Of a stretch of 64,000 bases of DNA, positions 36,830 to 45,435 are shown piece after piece. The stretch is from positions 62,001-126,000 of the forward strand of contig CAMDCN010000002.1 in assembly GCA_945890485.1 (NCBI GenBank). The letters run 5' to 3'. Source of the stretch: Candidatus Sulfopaludibacter sp. SbA3 (GTDB lineage Bacteria; Acidobacteriota; Terriglobia; Bryobacterales; Bryobacteraceae). The notes below the pieces were generated by a model. That model did no database searches. It was given only the letters and a program-made list of their open reading frames with translations, and was not told the origin of the DNA. Each line of letters opens with the position of its first letter. Positions within the stretch are counted from its first letter, which is position 1. The translations under genes and the position numbers were made by a program.

Positions 36830-37389
36830 TAGGAATCTCCTTGAGTCGAGGGAAACAGCCAGTTTTTGAATAGGCGAGTCAGGTTTGGCATGACAAGCCA
36901 AGTGAGCGACGCCACGGTGAGCGCCGCAATCAAGACGCCTCGAAGCAGCGGGGGCCAGTGTGGAGTGAGCGGTGAGATGATTGCGGGGAACACGATGCTC
37001 AGCGGATACACGCCGAGCATCGTTAGCAACGCCATCTTGATCTTTGGAGGTGGCTGGTGGCCCGGTTCGTTTGGAAGCGTGAACCAGAATGCCAGCCCCT
37101 CCACTTCCTCAACCCGCGGCCGCGCCTCCGAAACATCGCGAAGCCGATCCATCCAACACGTGTATTCCTTCGAGTCGGTGAACCGTCGCCGATCTTCCGC
37201 GGTGGCGAAGCGGTCGAAGACGGTGTAGTCTCGGGAGCCGGATGTTCGAATCACCTCGATCCCGAGGTGGCCTGGCTGTCGCAGCACGTGGGCTACAAAC
37301 TCCTGCATCAACGCTTCAAACGCGCTTTCGGCGCCCGGCTTGATTCGCCGGCGAACGACCGCCGTGACGGGGTGAGTGGCAGTATTCAT
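36829..37389 (-). CDS. Antibiotic biosynthesis monooxygenase domain membrane protein
   Basis: 186 aa. Residues 5-100 form an ABM/ferredoxin-like dimeric domain (VTAVVRRRIKPGAESAFEALM, GHLGIEVIRTSGSRDYTVFDRF, EGLAFWFTLP). Residues 115-175 hold two membrane segments (MALLTMLGVYPLSIVFPAII, LLRGVLIAALTVASLTWLVM). The ABM-plus-two-TM layout is a known bacterial form. Its substrate may be a quinone or aldehyde-like compound, which is inference. It follows the isochorismatase-like gene by 24 bp. Confidence 0.88.
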   Translation of the reverse strand: MNTATHPVTAVVRRRIKPGAESAFEALMQEFVAHVLRQPGHLGIEVIRTSGSRDYTVFDRFATAEDRRRFTDSKEYTCWMDRLRDVSEARPRVEEVEGLAFWFTLPNEPGHQPPPKIKMALLTMLGVYPLSIVFPAIISPLTPHWPPLLRGVLIAALTVASLTWLVMPNLTRLFKNWLFPSTQGDS

Positions 37390-37413
37390 GGAAGAGTCCG
37401 GGCTTTCGCGGCG

Positions 37414-38118
37414 CTATTTGTGCGCAATAGCCAACGGCGCCGCATACTCGGGGAACTTGGTGGCCGGAGCGCCGTGCACCATGGTGTACGCGTACTCCAC
37501 GCCCATCCCATAGGCTCCGCAGTGGTTCTTGACGATGTCCATTACGGCGTCGTAGGTTTCCCGGGCGGCCCAGTCCCGCTGCCACTCCAGCATCACCGAG
37601 AGGGCCGTTACGGGCTTGGCTCCCGCCTGGATCACGCGTTTCATTGCATTGTCATGGGCCAATTGACTCACGTCACCGCAGCAATCCTCGACCACATAGA
37701 CTTCGTAGCCATCGTGGATCGCTTGGATGGTTGGCAGGGCGACGCAAGTCTCTGTCCAGAGGCCTGCCAGCACGATCTTCTTGCGCCCGGTCTTCTCGAT
37801 GGCGGCCACGAAGTTCCGGTCGTCCCAGGAGTTCATGGAAGTACGTTCGACGGGCGCGAGTCCCGGAAACACCGCGAGGAGCTGGGGCCAGAAATGACCG
37901 CTGAAGGCGGCGGATTCGACGGTGCTTAGGACAACAGGCACGTCGAACACCTTCGCGGCTTTGGATAGGACTAGGTTGTTGTTGATGATCGATTGACGGT
38001 CAAGACTCGAGACGCCGAAAAGCATCTGGGGCTGCAGGTCGATCATCGTGACCACGCAATTGTCGGGGGTCAGTAGGCCCTTTTCGCTAAGCTTCGGACG
38101 GCCGTTGTTCTGGGACAT
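37414..38118 (-). CDS. Isochorismatase-like cysteine hydrolase (YcaC type)
   Basis: 234 aa. Asp in TMIDLQPQMLFG, Lys in GRKKIVLAGLW and Cys in LWTETCVALPTI make the catalytic triad of the cysteine hydrolase superfamily; SMNSWDDRNFVAAI and YEVYVVEDCCGDVS resemble YcaC. The substrate of YcaC-like enzymes is unknown. It is the first gene of the run that continues with the ABM protein, amidohydrolase and porin. A full recurrent element (copy B) lies 112-134 bp upstream. Confidence 0.92.
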   Translation of the reverse strand: MSQNNGRPKLSEKGLLTPDNCVVTMIDLQPQMLFGVSSLDRQSIINNNLVLSKAAKVFDVPVVLSTVESAAFSGHFWPQLLAVFPGLAPVERTSMNSWDDRNFVAAIEKTGRKKIVLAGLWTETCVALPTIQAIHDGYEVYVVEDCCGDVSQLAHDNAMKRVIQAGAKPVTALSVMLEWQRDWAARETYDAVMDIVKNHCGAYGMGVEYAYTMVHGAPATKFPEYAAPLAIAHK

Positions 38119-38804
38119 CTTTGTTCATCCTTGTTCTGAGTAGGAGTTCCTGGTTGCCGTTCTGCGTTGTTGCGATGTGCAGAAGCAGGATCCTCTGAGA
38201 GCCAGTGTGTGGGATTCGGCCGGAGAAGCCATTACGAGATGGACTGATCTTTGGATAGCCTTTCTGTTCTAGTGAGGGATTCCCCGATGGAGGTAGCAAT
38301 TCTCGGCGGTACTTATACCCGACATGTGGCAGCAGGGAGCCATTCCCACGGGAAGTCAGAATCGGTGTGCGCAGTCCGCGCGGCAACCGGAGGGCTACTC
38401 TCGGCCGCTTAAGGGATGCGGCGCGACGATCTGGCTTTGTTGCCAGATGGGATCGACGAGATTGCCGGCTAGGTGCTGGTCAGCAATTGAGAACGGCCCG
38501 CGAGGAGATTGGCGCGCCGACTCGGATGCCTCGCATGCCACTGATTCGCGTGTCGATAAGCGTCAATGGCGCTATACGAAAGGCCTTGGCTCATTTCATA
38601 GAGTGCTTGCTTGGAGTCCCGCCGCGTCCTGCGTGAATTCACGGCACGACATACCAAGGCGAAAGACAGAGTCCGACGAGTGCGTAAACCGCGCGAAGAG
38701 CCGGGCAACGCTGGGAGTAGCAGTTGGTACCGGACCATTTGCCAGATTTTGAGGGGGGAAGGGGAGAGTCGACGGAAGGCGTCGAACAACTACCAATTGG
38801 GAGT
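38119..38804. other. Gene-poor stretch between island operon and tRNA
   Basis: About 690 bp. It contains regulatory copy B (38230-38252) and a possible CACACT -10 for the isochorismatase operon. The remaining 500 bp hold only short arginine-rich frames with no family features. Its lower coding quality beside a tRNA fits an eroded integration boundary, but I see no integrase or direct repeat. Confidence 0.4.
38230..38252 (-). promoter_or_regulatory. Recurrent island element, copy B
   Basis: CATTACGAGATGGACTGATC plus TTT, 21 of 23 identical to copy A. It lies 112-134 bp before the isochorismatase-like gene, in the same orientation as the other copies. CACACT lies 20 bases downstream. Confidence 0.6.

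Positions 38805-38806
<2 letters not shown>
38787..38806. repeat. 20-bp imperfect palindrome at the tRNA 3' end
   Basis: CAACTACCAATTGGGAGTTG is self-complementary except for one pair. It overlaps the encoded CCA of the tRNA by two bases. It could be a weak terminator or a processing signal; no T-run follows. Confidence 0.4.
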
Positions 38807-38881
<75 letters not shown>

Positions 38882-38925
38882 CTCCAATACTACCAAGCAG
38901 CGTCACGTTTTGGCAACAATTTGCC

Positions 38926-40950
38926 TCACCAAAGTTCACATTGCTTATCCAACGGCCGCACCATCGCATCGCCCACCTTGCATTGAAACGCCCGATGGAA
39001 CTCCGGCATGTTCTGCAGCGTGCCTGTCGCCCGGAACCTCCCCAGCGGATGCGGATCCGTGGTCAACCGTAACCGCTTCGCCTCTGGCCGCAACTGCGTC
39101 GCCCAAACTCTCGCAAACGCCAGGAAAAAGCGCTGATCGCCCGTGTACCCGTCAATCACCGGCGCCTCCTTCCCTCCCAAGGCCCGCCGATACGCCCGGT
39201 ACGCCAACTTCAACCCACCCAAATCACCCAATGCTTCCCCCACTACCAACCGCCCATTGTGCCGCAACCCGTCACCCACATCCAACGTGTTGAACTGATT
39301 CACGACACACTCGGCCCTCGCCTCAAATTTCTTCCGATCCTCGGGCGTCCACCAGTTCCGCAAATCACCGCTGGCCGCATACTTCGAGCCCTGGTCGTCA
39401 AACCCATGGCCCATCTCGTGCCCAATCACCGCGCCAATCGCACCATAATTCGCCGCTTCATCAGCCTCCATGTCGAACATCGGCGGTTGCAGAATTCCAG
39501 CAGGGAATCCGATCTCGTTCCGCAGCGGGCTGTAGTAGGCGTTCACAGTCGGGGGGGTCATCCCCCAATCGTTCCGGTCGAGCGGCTTGCCGATCTTCGC
39601 CAGATTCTCCATCCGCGAAAACTCGCTCGCCGATTCCATGCTGCCGAAGAGGTTGCCCCGATCCACCTTCACGGCGGCGTAGTTCTTCCATCGGTCCGGG
39701 TAGCCGATCTTCGCGCGAAAGGCGTTCAACTTCTCAATTGCATTCCTCTTCGTCTCGGCGTCCATCCAAGTCGACGCCTCCAGTTGTTCCCGCAAGGTTA
39801 CCCGCAAATTCTCGACCAACGCATTCATCTGTGTTTTGGCAGCCGGCGGAAAATGCTTCTTTACGAAAGCCTCGCCCAACGCATCTCCCAGCGTCTGATC
39901 CACAAGCGTCGTACACCGCTTCCAGCGCGGCTGCTGCTCCTTCACTCCGGTCAAAACAGTACTCTGGAATCGGAAGCTCTCATCCACGAAGGCTTGTGCC
40001 AGGTAGGGAGCCGCCGCCAAAATCGTCTTCCAGCGCATCCACGTTTTCCAGGTCGCCAACGGTGTAGCCGTGAACTCCTTCTCCACTGCCTTCAAATAGG
40101 CCGGCTCCGAGACGATCACCTGCGTTGACTCGGCAATGCCTAGCCGGGCGAAAGTTGCCTTCCAGTCAAAAGACGGCATCAACTCGGCCGTCCCTTTTAA
40201 TCCCAGCGGATGGTAGGTCGCGTCGGGATCACGCCGTTGCACATTCGTCAGCCGCGGCTCGGCCAGCTTTGTCTCAAATGCCAATACGGCCTGCGCCTGT
40301 GCGGCGGCGTCCTCCGGGTTCGCTCCCGCGAGTGTCAACATCTTGGTCACATGCACCAGGAACTCCGCTCGAATCCCCTTTGTCCGCTCATCGTCGCGGA
40401 AGTAGTAATCCCGCTCCGGTAGAGAAAGGCCCGTCGGTGACACGCTGGCGACGGTTTCGCTCGAGTTCTTTGAATCCTGCCGGGCAAATACGATCACGGG
40501 GCCAAACGGCGAATTTTTCTGGAACGCCACCAGCGTGTCCAGCATGGCTTTCACCGTGCCGATCTTCTCGATCTGCCCAAGCTCTCCCGTCAGCGGCTTG
40601 ATCCCCTGCTTTTCCACCGCCTCTGTATCCATGCAAGCGGCATAGAGATCCCCGATCTTTCGTTCGCCGCTGCCCGCGGGCGCTTTCGATAGTGCCGCGG
40701 CCTCCAACAGAACTCGCAGTCGTTCCCGGTTCCCTTCCACCACCACCGAAATGGTGCCCCATCCGGACTGCGTGGCAGGAATCGGATTCTTGTCTACCCA
40801 CAAGCCGTTAGCATACCGCCAGAAATCGTCGCAAGGCTTGCACGTGGTATCGATCCCGGTCACATCAATGCCGCTTTTCTTCTGCGCCGGTAGGCTCGAA
40901 ACCAGCAGCGTGGTCACCACGCTCAAGTGGAGGAATTGTCGCATCTGCAC
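38926..40950 (-). CDS. M13-family (neprilysin-like) metallopeptidase
   Basis: 674 aa with a Sec signal peptide (FLHLSVVTTLLVSSLPAQ). The zinc site is His511-Glu-Met-Gly-His515, with the third ligand in GEALGDLGG (Glu572). NAYYSPLRNEIGFPAGIL gives the substrate-binding NAxYxP motif, and the C-terminal CELW box is present. M13 proteases cut small peptides outside the cytoplasm. DDFWRYANGLW near residue 40 is the usual N-terminal family marker. It appears monocistronic with the tRNA after it. Confidence 0.95.
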   Translation of the reverse strand: MQMRQFLHLSVVTTLLVSSLPAQKKSGIDVTGIDTTCKPCDDFWRYANGLWVDKNPIPATQSGWGTISVVVEGNRERLRVLLEAAALSKAPAGSGERKIGDLYAACMDTEAVEKQGIKPLTGELGQIEKIGTVKAMLDTLVAFQKNSPFGPVIVFARQDSKNSSETVASVSPTGLSLPERDYYFRDDERTKGIRAEFLVHVTKMLTLAGANPEDAAAQAQAVLAFETKLAEPRLTNVQRRDPDATYHPLGLKGTAELMPSFDWKATFARLGIAESTQVIVSEPAYLKAVEKEFTATPLATWKTWMRWKTILAAAPYLAQAFVDESFRFQSTVLTGVKEQQPRWKRCTTLVDQTLGDALGEAFVKKHFPPAAKTQMNALVENLRVTLREQLEASTWMDAETKRNAIEKLNAFRAKIGYPDRWKNYAAVKVDRGNLFGSMESASEFSRMENLAKIGKPLDRNDWGMTPPTVNAYYSPLRNEIGFPAGILQPPMFDMEADEAANYGAIGAVIGHEMGHGFDDQGSKYAASGDLRNWWTPEDRKKFEARAECVVNQFNTLDVGDGLRHNGRLVVGEALGDLGGLKLAYRAYRRALGGKEAPVIDGYTGDQRFFLAFARVWATQLRPEAKRLRLTTDPHPLGRFRATGTLQNMPEFHRAFQCKVGDAMVRPLDKQCELW

Positions 40951-40972
40951 AATTCCCAGTAAATCACAAAGA

Positions 40973-41977
40973 TTATGGGAGATCTGCCACTTTCACCATC
41001 AATTTACCGCGATTGGCGCCGCTGAAGAGCCGGTCGAGCGCCGCGGGCGCATGCTCCAGTCCCAGAACGACGTCAGTGGCATACTGCAGCTTCCCCGCAG
41101 CCAACCACTCGCCCAGCTTGCCGAATGCCTCCCCAGCTCGGGGGAGATAGTCGAGCACAATGAAGCCCTCGATCCGGCCTCGCTGCATCAGCACGTTTGC
41201 GAGATTCTTCGGCCCGGACGGCGCACCCGTGGCATTGTATTGCGAAATCATCCCACACAGCACGACTCGCCCCCGTAATGCCAACCGCCCAAGGCAGGCA
41301 TCCATAATCTCGCCGCCGACGTTCTCGAAATCCACATCGATGCCCGCCGGGCAGAGCTCCCGCAGCCGCTTGGCCACGTCTTCGCTCTTGTAGTCAATGG
41401 CGGCGTCAAATCCCAAATCTTCGGTAATCCACCGGCACTTTTCCGCACCGCCCGCGATGCCCACCACGTGCATTCCGATATTCTTGCCGATCTGGCCCAC
41501 CAACGATCCCACCGCCCCGGCCGCCGCCGACACCACGAGCGTTTCGCCGGCTTCCGCCTTGCCTACATCGAGAAGTCCGAAGTAAGCCGTCAGCCCGATA
41601 TGGCCGAACACGGCAAACCACTGCTCCGGAGTGACGCCCGGCGGTAGCCCGTTCAATGCCGCCCCTGGAACAACCACCCGTTCCTGCCAACCCAACATCC
41701 CCTGCACCAAGTCGCCCGCTTTCCAGCGCGGATCCGCCGACTCTTCCACCACTCCCACGGCAATGCCCCGCATTACCTCACCAAGCGGCACCGGCGGCAG
41801 ATAGCTCTCCACCGGCGACGCCCAGATGCGGTTTGTCGGGTCAAGCGACAGCATAAGCGTCTTCATCCGGACACTGCCCGGCCCCACCGCCGGCAGCGCC
41901 ACCTCGCGCCACGCAAAACAATCGGAATCCAGTTTTTCCACCGGACGCCGCTCTAAAATCCAGCCGTGATTGGTCAT
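40973..41977 (-). CDS. MDR-family NADP-dependent oxidoreductase
   Basis: 334 aa from the ATG at 41977, whose first bases overlap the NIPSNAP stop (ATGA). LSLDPTNRIWAS, PLGEVMRGIAVGVV, GMLGWQERVVV, then the Rossmann motif VVSAAAGAVGSLVGQIGKNIGMHVVG-type glycine run, IDYKSEDV, and VDFENVGGEIMDACL match YncB/CurA and leukotriene B4 12-hydroxydehydrogenase-like reductases of the zinc-less MDR class. These reduce alpha,beta-unsaturated carbonyls with NADPH. Confidence 0.92.
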   Translation of the reverse strand: MTNHGWILERRPVEKLDSDCFAWREVALPAVGPGSVRMKTLMLSLDPTNRIWASPVESYLPPVPLGEVMRGIAVGVVEESADPRWKAGDLVQGMLGWQERVVVPGAALNGLPPGVTPEQWFAVFGHIGLTAYFGLLDVGKAEAGETLVVSAAAGAVGSLVGQIGKNIGMHVVGIAGGAEKCRWITEDLGFDAAIDYKSEDVAKRLRELCPAGIDVDFENVGGEIMDACLGRLALRGRVVLCGMISQYNATGAPSGPKNLANVLMQRGRIEGFIVLDYLPRAGEAFGKLGEWLAAGKLQYATDVVLGLEHAPAALDRLFSGANRGKLMVKVADLP

Positions 41978-42747
41978 TTGATTGGAGAGAACGGCAATGG
42001 CCGCAGTAGAGAATTTGAAATGTTCGAGACGATTTCGGCATCGCTCCAGCCTGCGGTCGCCCGGAGCTTCAGCCACTCCGGATGCGAAACGAATTTGCTC
42101 CAGTTCGCCTCCCGCGCCGCCAGACTGTCGTACCAGAGCAGATAAGTCAGGTTCGGCTGCTTCTCGCCGATCACAGTCTCGCCGAAAAACACAGGATTCA
42201 GCCCTGTCTTTTGGAAGATCGCGATTTCGCCTTCGTTGAACATCCGAATCTTGTCGGCGAGGGTGGTGACATCGTCGCTTTCATAGGTCCTCAGTTCGAA
42301 CAGACGCGCCGTCTTCGCTGGCGGCGGCGCGACAACACCTGGGAACCCAGTAAACCCCTTTAAAATCTGCGAGGAATATCGTACGAAACGCTGCCCCGGG
42401 GCTTTATTGAATGCTGCCAACTCGCTTTGGAACTTCTTATCGGCGGCCAACCGGTTCATGCCTTCTTCGAGCGCGGCAAACGACGGATAGCTCTCAAGCG
42501 TCAGGTAGTACGGCGTGTCCGGTCCAATAAAGGAGCTGAAGAAACCCAGCCCCTGTGCTCCGGCGCGCTCGAGGGCCGGGCGCTTCGATACCTCCATAAA
42601 CTTCGCCAGGGTCGCGCCCATTGCGTCGCCGCTATTGCGAAGTTGATATCGCCGCAGCAGCAGGGTCTGCGGAGGTCCGCCCGCCGTTTGTTGCGCCATC
42701 GCCGCTGCGCCCGCCGCAGCCGTACCAATCAGTTTCCGTCTCGTCAT
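41974..42747 (-). CDS. NIPSNAP-family protein with Tat signal
   Basis: 257 aa. MTRRKLIGTAAAGAAAMAQQ is a Tat-type leader. Two NIPSNAP/dimeric ferredoxin-like domains follow: residues 28-125 (LLLRRYQLRNSGDAM...) and 145-250 (RLFELRTYESDDVTTLADKIR...NLTYLLWYDSLAAREANW). The function of bacterial NIPSNAP proteins is unclear. Its coupling to an enone-reductase-like gene suggests a shared small-molecule detoxification role, as inference. Confidence 0.88.
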   Translation of the reverse strand: MTRRKLIGTAAAGAAAMAQQTAGGPPQTLLLRRYQLRNSGDAMGATLAKFMEVSKRPALERAGAQGLGFFSSFIGPDTPYYLTLESYPSFAALEEGMNRLAADKKFQSELAAFNKAPGQRFVRYSSQILKGFTGFPGVVAPPPAKTARLFELRTYESDDVTTLADKIRMFNEGEIAIFQKTGLNPVFFGETVIGEKQPNLTYLLWYDSLAAREANWSKFVSHPEWLKLRATAGWSDAEIVSNISNSLLRPLPFSPIK

Positions 42748-42757
42748 CGCTCTTATC

Positions 42758-43120
42758 CTACCGCTTACGCATCGCGCCCAACAGCGCTTCCAGATGGCTC
42801 AAATACTTCTCCAGCGCCACCCGACCAAGCTCCGTCAACACGTACTCCGACTTCGGCTTCCGGTTCTCAAACGTTTTCGTGCACTGGATATAGCCGGCCT
42901 CTTCCAGCTTCCGTGCGTGCACGCTAATGTTGCCATCCGTAGTCTGCAGAAGCTCCTTCAACTCGTTAAAGCTCATTGAGCCGCTTGCCGCCAAGGCACT
43001 CACGATGCCCAGCCGCATTTTTTCGTGGATCAGGCCTTCGAGAGCTTGCGCCTCCCGGTTGACCTCAACGGCCACCTCGTCCAGAATCGGCTTCACTTTT
43101 GCTACTGCTGCTCTAGCCAC
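42758..43120 (-). CDS. Winged-helix transcriptional regulator
   Basis: 120 aa from the GTG at 43120 with AGGAGG 4-5 bases upstream; a longer open frame only covers the neighbour. LIHEKMRLGIVSALAASGSMSFNELKELL, TTDGNISVHARKLEEAGYI and KPKSEYVLTELGRVALEKYL are the helix-turn-helix and wing of the MarR/ArsR-like 'winged helix DNA-binding domain' regulators. It overlaps the downstream end of a membrane-protein gene by 8 bp, the typical acidobacterial pair of regulator and membrane partner. Confidence 0.87.
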   Translation of the reverse strand: MARAAVAKVKPILDEVAVEVNREAQALEGLIHEKMRLGIVSALAASGSMSFNELKELLQTTDGNISVHARKLEEAGYIQCTKTFENRKPKSEYVLTELGRVALEKYLSHLEALLGAMRKR

Positions 43121-43697
43121 CGTACCTCCTCGCAATCCACAGCCCGAAACCCATATGCAACCCACCGAAACCCGCCGCCAGGAACGAATTCCCAAGCTCC
43201 GCTGGGCTCGCCAACGCCGCCCCGCCCAGCGCCATGAAGCATAGGCCCATCAACGGCACCACGCGAACGCTGAACGCGCCCGCCGTCATCACACCCGCGC
43301 CATAAAGCAGCAGCCATAAGCCTGGAAGAACGCCAACCATGTGCTGCCTGTACAACACCGCGCTCAACACAGCGCCCGCCGCCACGGGCGGTGCAAAGCT
43401 CAGAAAAAATCGCCGGCCTGGCGCCGAAAACAGGCTGCGGTCGCCGTGATGCGTCTTGCGCCAAATCGCCAAGACACCGATGGTCACCGCGAGTCCCATC
43501 TCCGCCACCCACACGCCAAACCATCCCGCTTCGGACCCTTGGCGGGCCGCCAGCCAAGTCGCCCCCACTGCCGTCAGCCCCATCCAGAACCCGCCCCAGC
43601 CCGGCACAGCCGTAAACGCGCCGGTTTTCTCCATCGTCTGCCGGATGTACCGGAGCTGCGCCAACGCGTGATCGCCCATATCTATCGGCTGCGCCAT
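43113..43697 (-). CDS. Multi-pass membrane protein partnered with regulator
   Basis: 194 aa with five predicted membrane segments (WMGLTAVGATWLAA, VAEMGLAVTIGVLAIW, FFLSFAPPVAAGAVLSAVLY, LPGLWLLLYGAGVMTAGAFSV, VPLMGLCFMALGGAALA). The N-terminal ALAQLRYIRQTMEKTGAFTAVPGWGG motif is recurrent in acidobacterial proteins of this type. It is co-transcribed with the winged-helix gene. The function is unknown. Confidence 0.83.
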   Translation of the reverse strand: MAQPIDMGDHALAQLRYIRQTMEKTGAFTAVPGWGGFWMGLTAVGATWLAARQGSEAGWFGVWVAEMGLAVTIGVLAIWRKTHHGDRSLFSAPGRRFFLSFAPPVAAGAVLSAVLYRQHMVGVLPGLWLLLYGAGVMTAGAFSVRVVPLMGLCFMALGGAALASPAELGNSFLAAGFGGLHMGFGLWIARRYGG

Positions 43698-43730
43698 ACG
43701 CCTCCATCTTCCAGCAAGCGCTTTGCCTCG

Positions 43731-44684
43731 TCAAGCGAACAGGCTCAACTGCTCGGGCCGGGGCGAGCGAAAATCGTCGGTCCGGCTGTCAAGGCCGTGC
43801 CGCGTCCGAACCCGCTCCACCCGCTCGCGGAGCCAATCGCGATAGGCGGTTTCGACATACGCGCCCCGGCCATACCTCTCCCGGTATCGTCTCGCCAAAT
43901 GCGGAAACTCCCGCTGCAACCAAGGTAGAAACACCGCCCACGCCGAATCGCGCAGAAACAGCGGATTGGCATGGAACGTCTTCGCTCCCGCCGCCCGGGC
44001 TGCCCGCGCGACCGCTTCGAGTGATTCCTCCCGGTCTGTCAGCCAAGGCAGCACCGGTGAGGCGGAGACCCCCACGTCTAGCCCTCGGCGCGCCAGTTCG
44101 GCAATCGCACCCATCCTCAATTCCGGCATTGGGGCAAACGCTTCCGTCCGACGCGCCAGGTCTGCGTTCATCGTCGTCACCGTTATGAATACGCGCACCC
44201 TGTTTCGTCGTGCCAACTCGACCAGCAGGTCCGCATCCCGCGTCACCAGATCGGACTTCGTCGTTATCCCGATCCGCATTCCTATCCGCCCGGCTAAACC
44301 CTCCAGCATCTTTCGCATCAGCCCATACCTCCGCTCCGCCGGTTGGTAGCAGTCGGTCGCTGTACCAAACGCCACCGTGTCGCCGGGCTTAACTTGCCGC
44401 AGGTCGCGCCGCCACATCGCCTCGTCCCACGTTTTGGCGAAGATGCGCGTCTCGAACTCTTCAACAGGTAGCTCCATGAATTCATGGGTATATCTCGCGT
44501 AGCAATACCGGCAACCGTATTCGCACCCCCGGTAAGGATTCACCGTCCAATCGAAGATCTGCCGCTTACCCGAACACCGATTCAGAAGGCTCTTTCCGGC
44601 TAGCTCGAAGTAGGCTACGCGACGCTTGGCGTCGAGCAACGTACCCTCCGCGGCCATTCGAGCGATCCCAACCAGAACACTCAT
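43731..44684 (-). CDS. SPL-like radical SAM protein
   Basis: 317 aa. NPYRGCEYGCRYCYARYTHEF holds the CxxxCxxC cluster motif in the context of spore-photoproduct-lyase-like/PA0069-type proteins. TDCYQPAERRYGLMRKMLE, ITTKSDLVTRDADLL and SASPVLPWLTDREES follow in the usual order. These proteins are often annotated as DNA repair photolyase homologues, though the C-terminal Cys of true SPL is not evident here. It is divergent from a methyltransferase gene with an AT-rich 83-bp spacer. Confidence 0.9.
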   Translation of the reverse strand: MSVLVGIARMAAEGTLLDAKRRVAYFELAGKSLLNRCSGKRQIFDWTVNPYRGCEYGCRYCYARYTHEFMELPVEEFETRIFAKTWDEAMWRRDLRQVKPGDTVAFGTATDCYQPAERRYGLMRKMLEGLAGRIGMRIGITTKSDLVTRDADLLVELARRNRVRVFITVTTMNADLARRTEAFAPMPELRMGAIAELARRGLDVGVSASPVLPWLTDREESLEAVARAARAAGAKTFHANPLFLRDSAWAVFLPWLQREFPHLARRYRERYGRGAYVETAYRDWLRERVERVRTRHGLDSRTDDFRSPRPEQLSLFA

Positions 44685-44767
44685 CGGGGTATATTCGCCT
44701 TTTGTTCGCTATTTGTCAAGGTTAAAGGATTTGTTGTATTCAAAAAGGCAAACATTGAGCCCTTCGC

Positions 44768-45388
44768 ATGAGTAAAACTAGGGAGGTGCGAAACGCAGAG
44801 TCCAAATCGGTTGAGGACTACAAGCTCATCCTGCGGGAGTTTGCTCGCGATCCTTTCGCGGTCGCGACCGTGTGTCCTAGCTCCCCGTTCCTAGCCCGCC
44901 ACCTAGCCAACTCTTTGGCCCTAGCCGACGCGAAGGTCGTAGTGGAGTTGGGGCCCGGCACAGGAGCCTTGACGGAGGCCGTTCTTCCGCGCCTCCGGCC
45001 CGGCACCCGCTTTCTGGCCGTGGAACGTAATCCGGCCCTCTGCGCAGCATGGCGGAAACGTTACCCGAAGTTCGACGTCGTTGAAGGCAGCGTCGCCGAT
45101 CTTGCTCAGATCTGCAAAAGCCAAGGTATTGACTCTGTCGATTGCGTCGTGAGTGGTCTCCCTTGGCCCTCGTTCGATGCGGAACTGCAGCAAGCGGGAT
45201 TGTCAGGCGTTCATCAGGTGTTAGGCCCCGGTGGACAGATGGCTTCGTTTGGCTATCACATTGGCTTGCTAATGCCCGGCCGCCAGCGCTACTACAAACT
45301 TCTGGACAAGTACTTCAGCCAGGTAGAACGCCTCAGTTGCGAGTGGCGGAATCTACCTCCGGCCTTCGTCACGCGCTGCACAAAATAA
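44768..45388 (+). CDS. SAM-dependent methyltransferase (phospholipid N-methyltransferase-like)
   Basis: 206 aa. LREFARDPFAVATVCPSSPFLAR precedes motif I VVELGPGTGALTEAVLPRL, then FLAVERNPALCAAW, FDVVEGSVADL and VVSGLPWPSFD (the post-II NLP-like motif). This combination is that of PmtA-like phospholipid N-methyltransferases and the related KsgA-like enzymes; the missing RNA-binding C-terminus and short length favour the former. The target cannot be proven from sequence. Confidence 0.83.
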   Translation: MSKTREVRNAESKSVEDYKLILREFARDPFAVATVCPSSPFLARHLANSLALADAKVVVELGPGTGALTEAVLPRLRPGTRFLAVERNPALCAAWRKRYPKFDVVEGSVADLAQICKSQGIDSVDCVVSGLPWPSFDAELQQAGLSGVHQVLGPGGQMASFGYHIGLLMPGRQRYYKLLDKYFSQVERLSCEWRNLPPAFVTRCTK

Positions 45389-45421
45389 CGCTTGCGCCCC
45401 TTCCGACCTCATGCTACTTTC

Positions 45422-45435
45422 CTAGCACGTGCTAG
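45422..45435. promoter_or_regulatory. Perfect palindrome at the BlaI-like start codon (operator candidate)
   Basis: CTAGCACGTGCTAG is a perfect 14-bp palindrome, with TTT and AAA flanks that extend the dyad after one mismatch. The GTG start codon sits in its right half. BlaI/MecI repressors bind short dyads at their own promoters, so this is a good candidate for autoregulation. Confidence 0.6.

Noticed and set aside
38469-38789. 106-codon - strand frame next to the tRNA
   Set aside because: Arg/Ser-rich, no family motif, no ribosome-binding site; more likely eroded non-coding DNA.
44704-44718. GTTC-N7-GTCA resembling the GTTC-N7-GTTC LexA box before the SPL-like gene
   Set aside because: One half-site is imperfect, the LexA box of this lineage is not known to me, and a single match this short is expected by chance.
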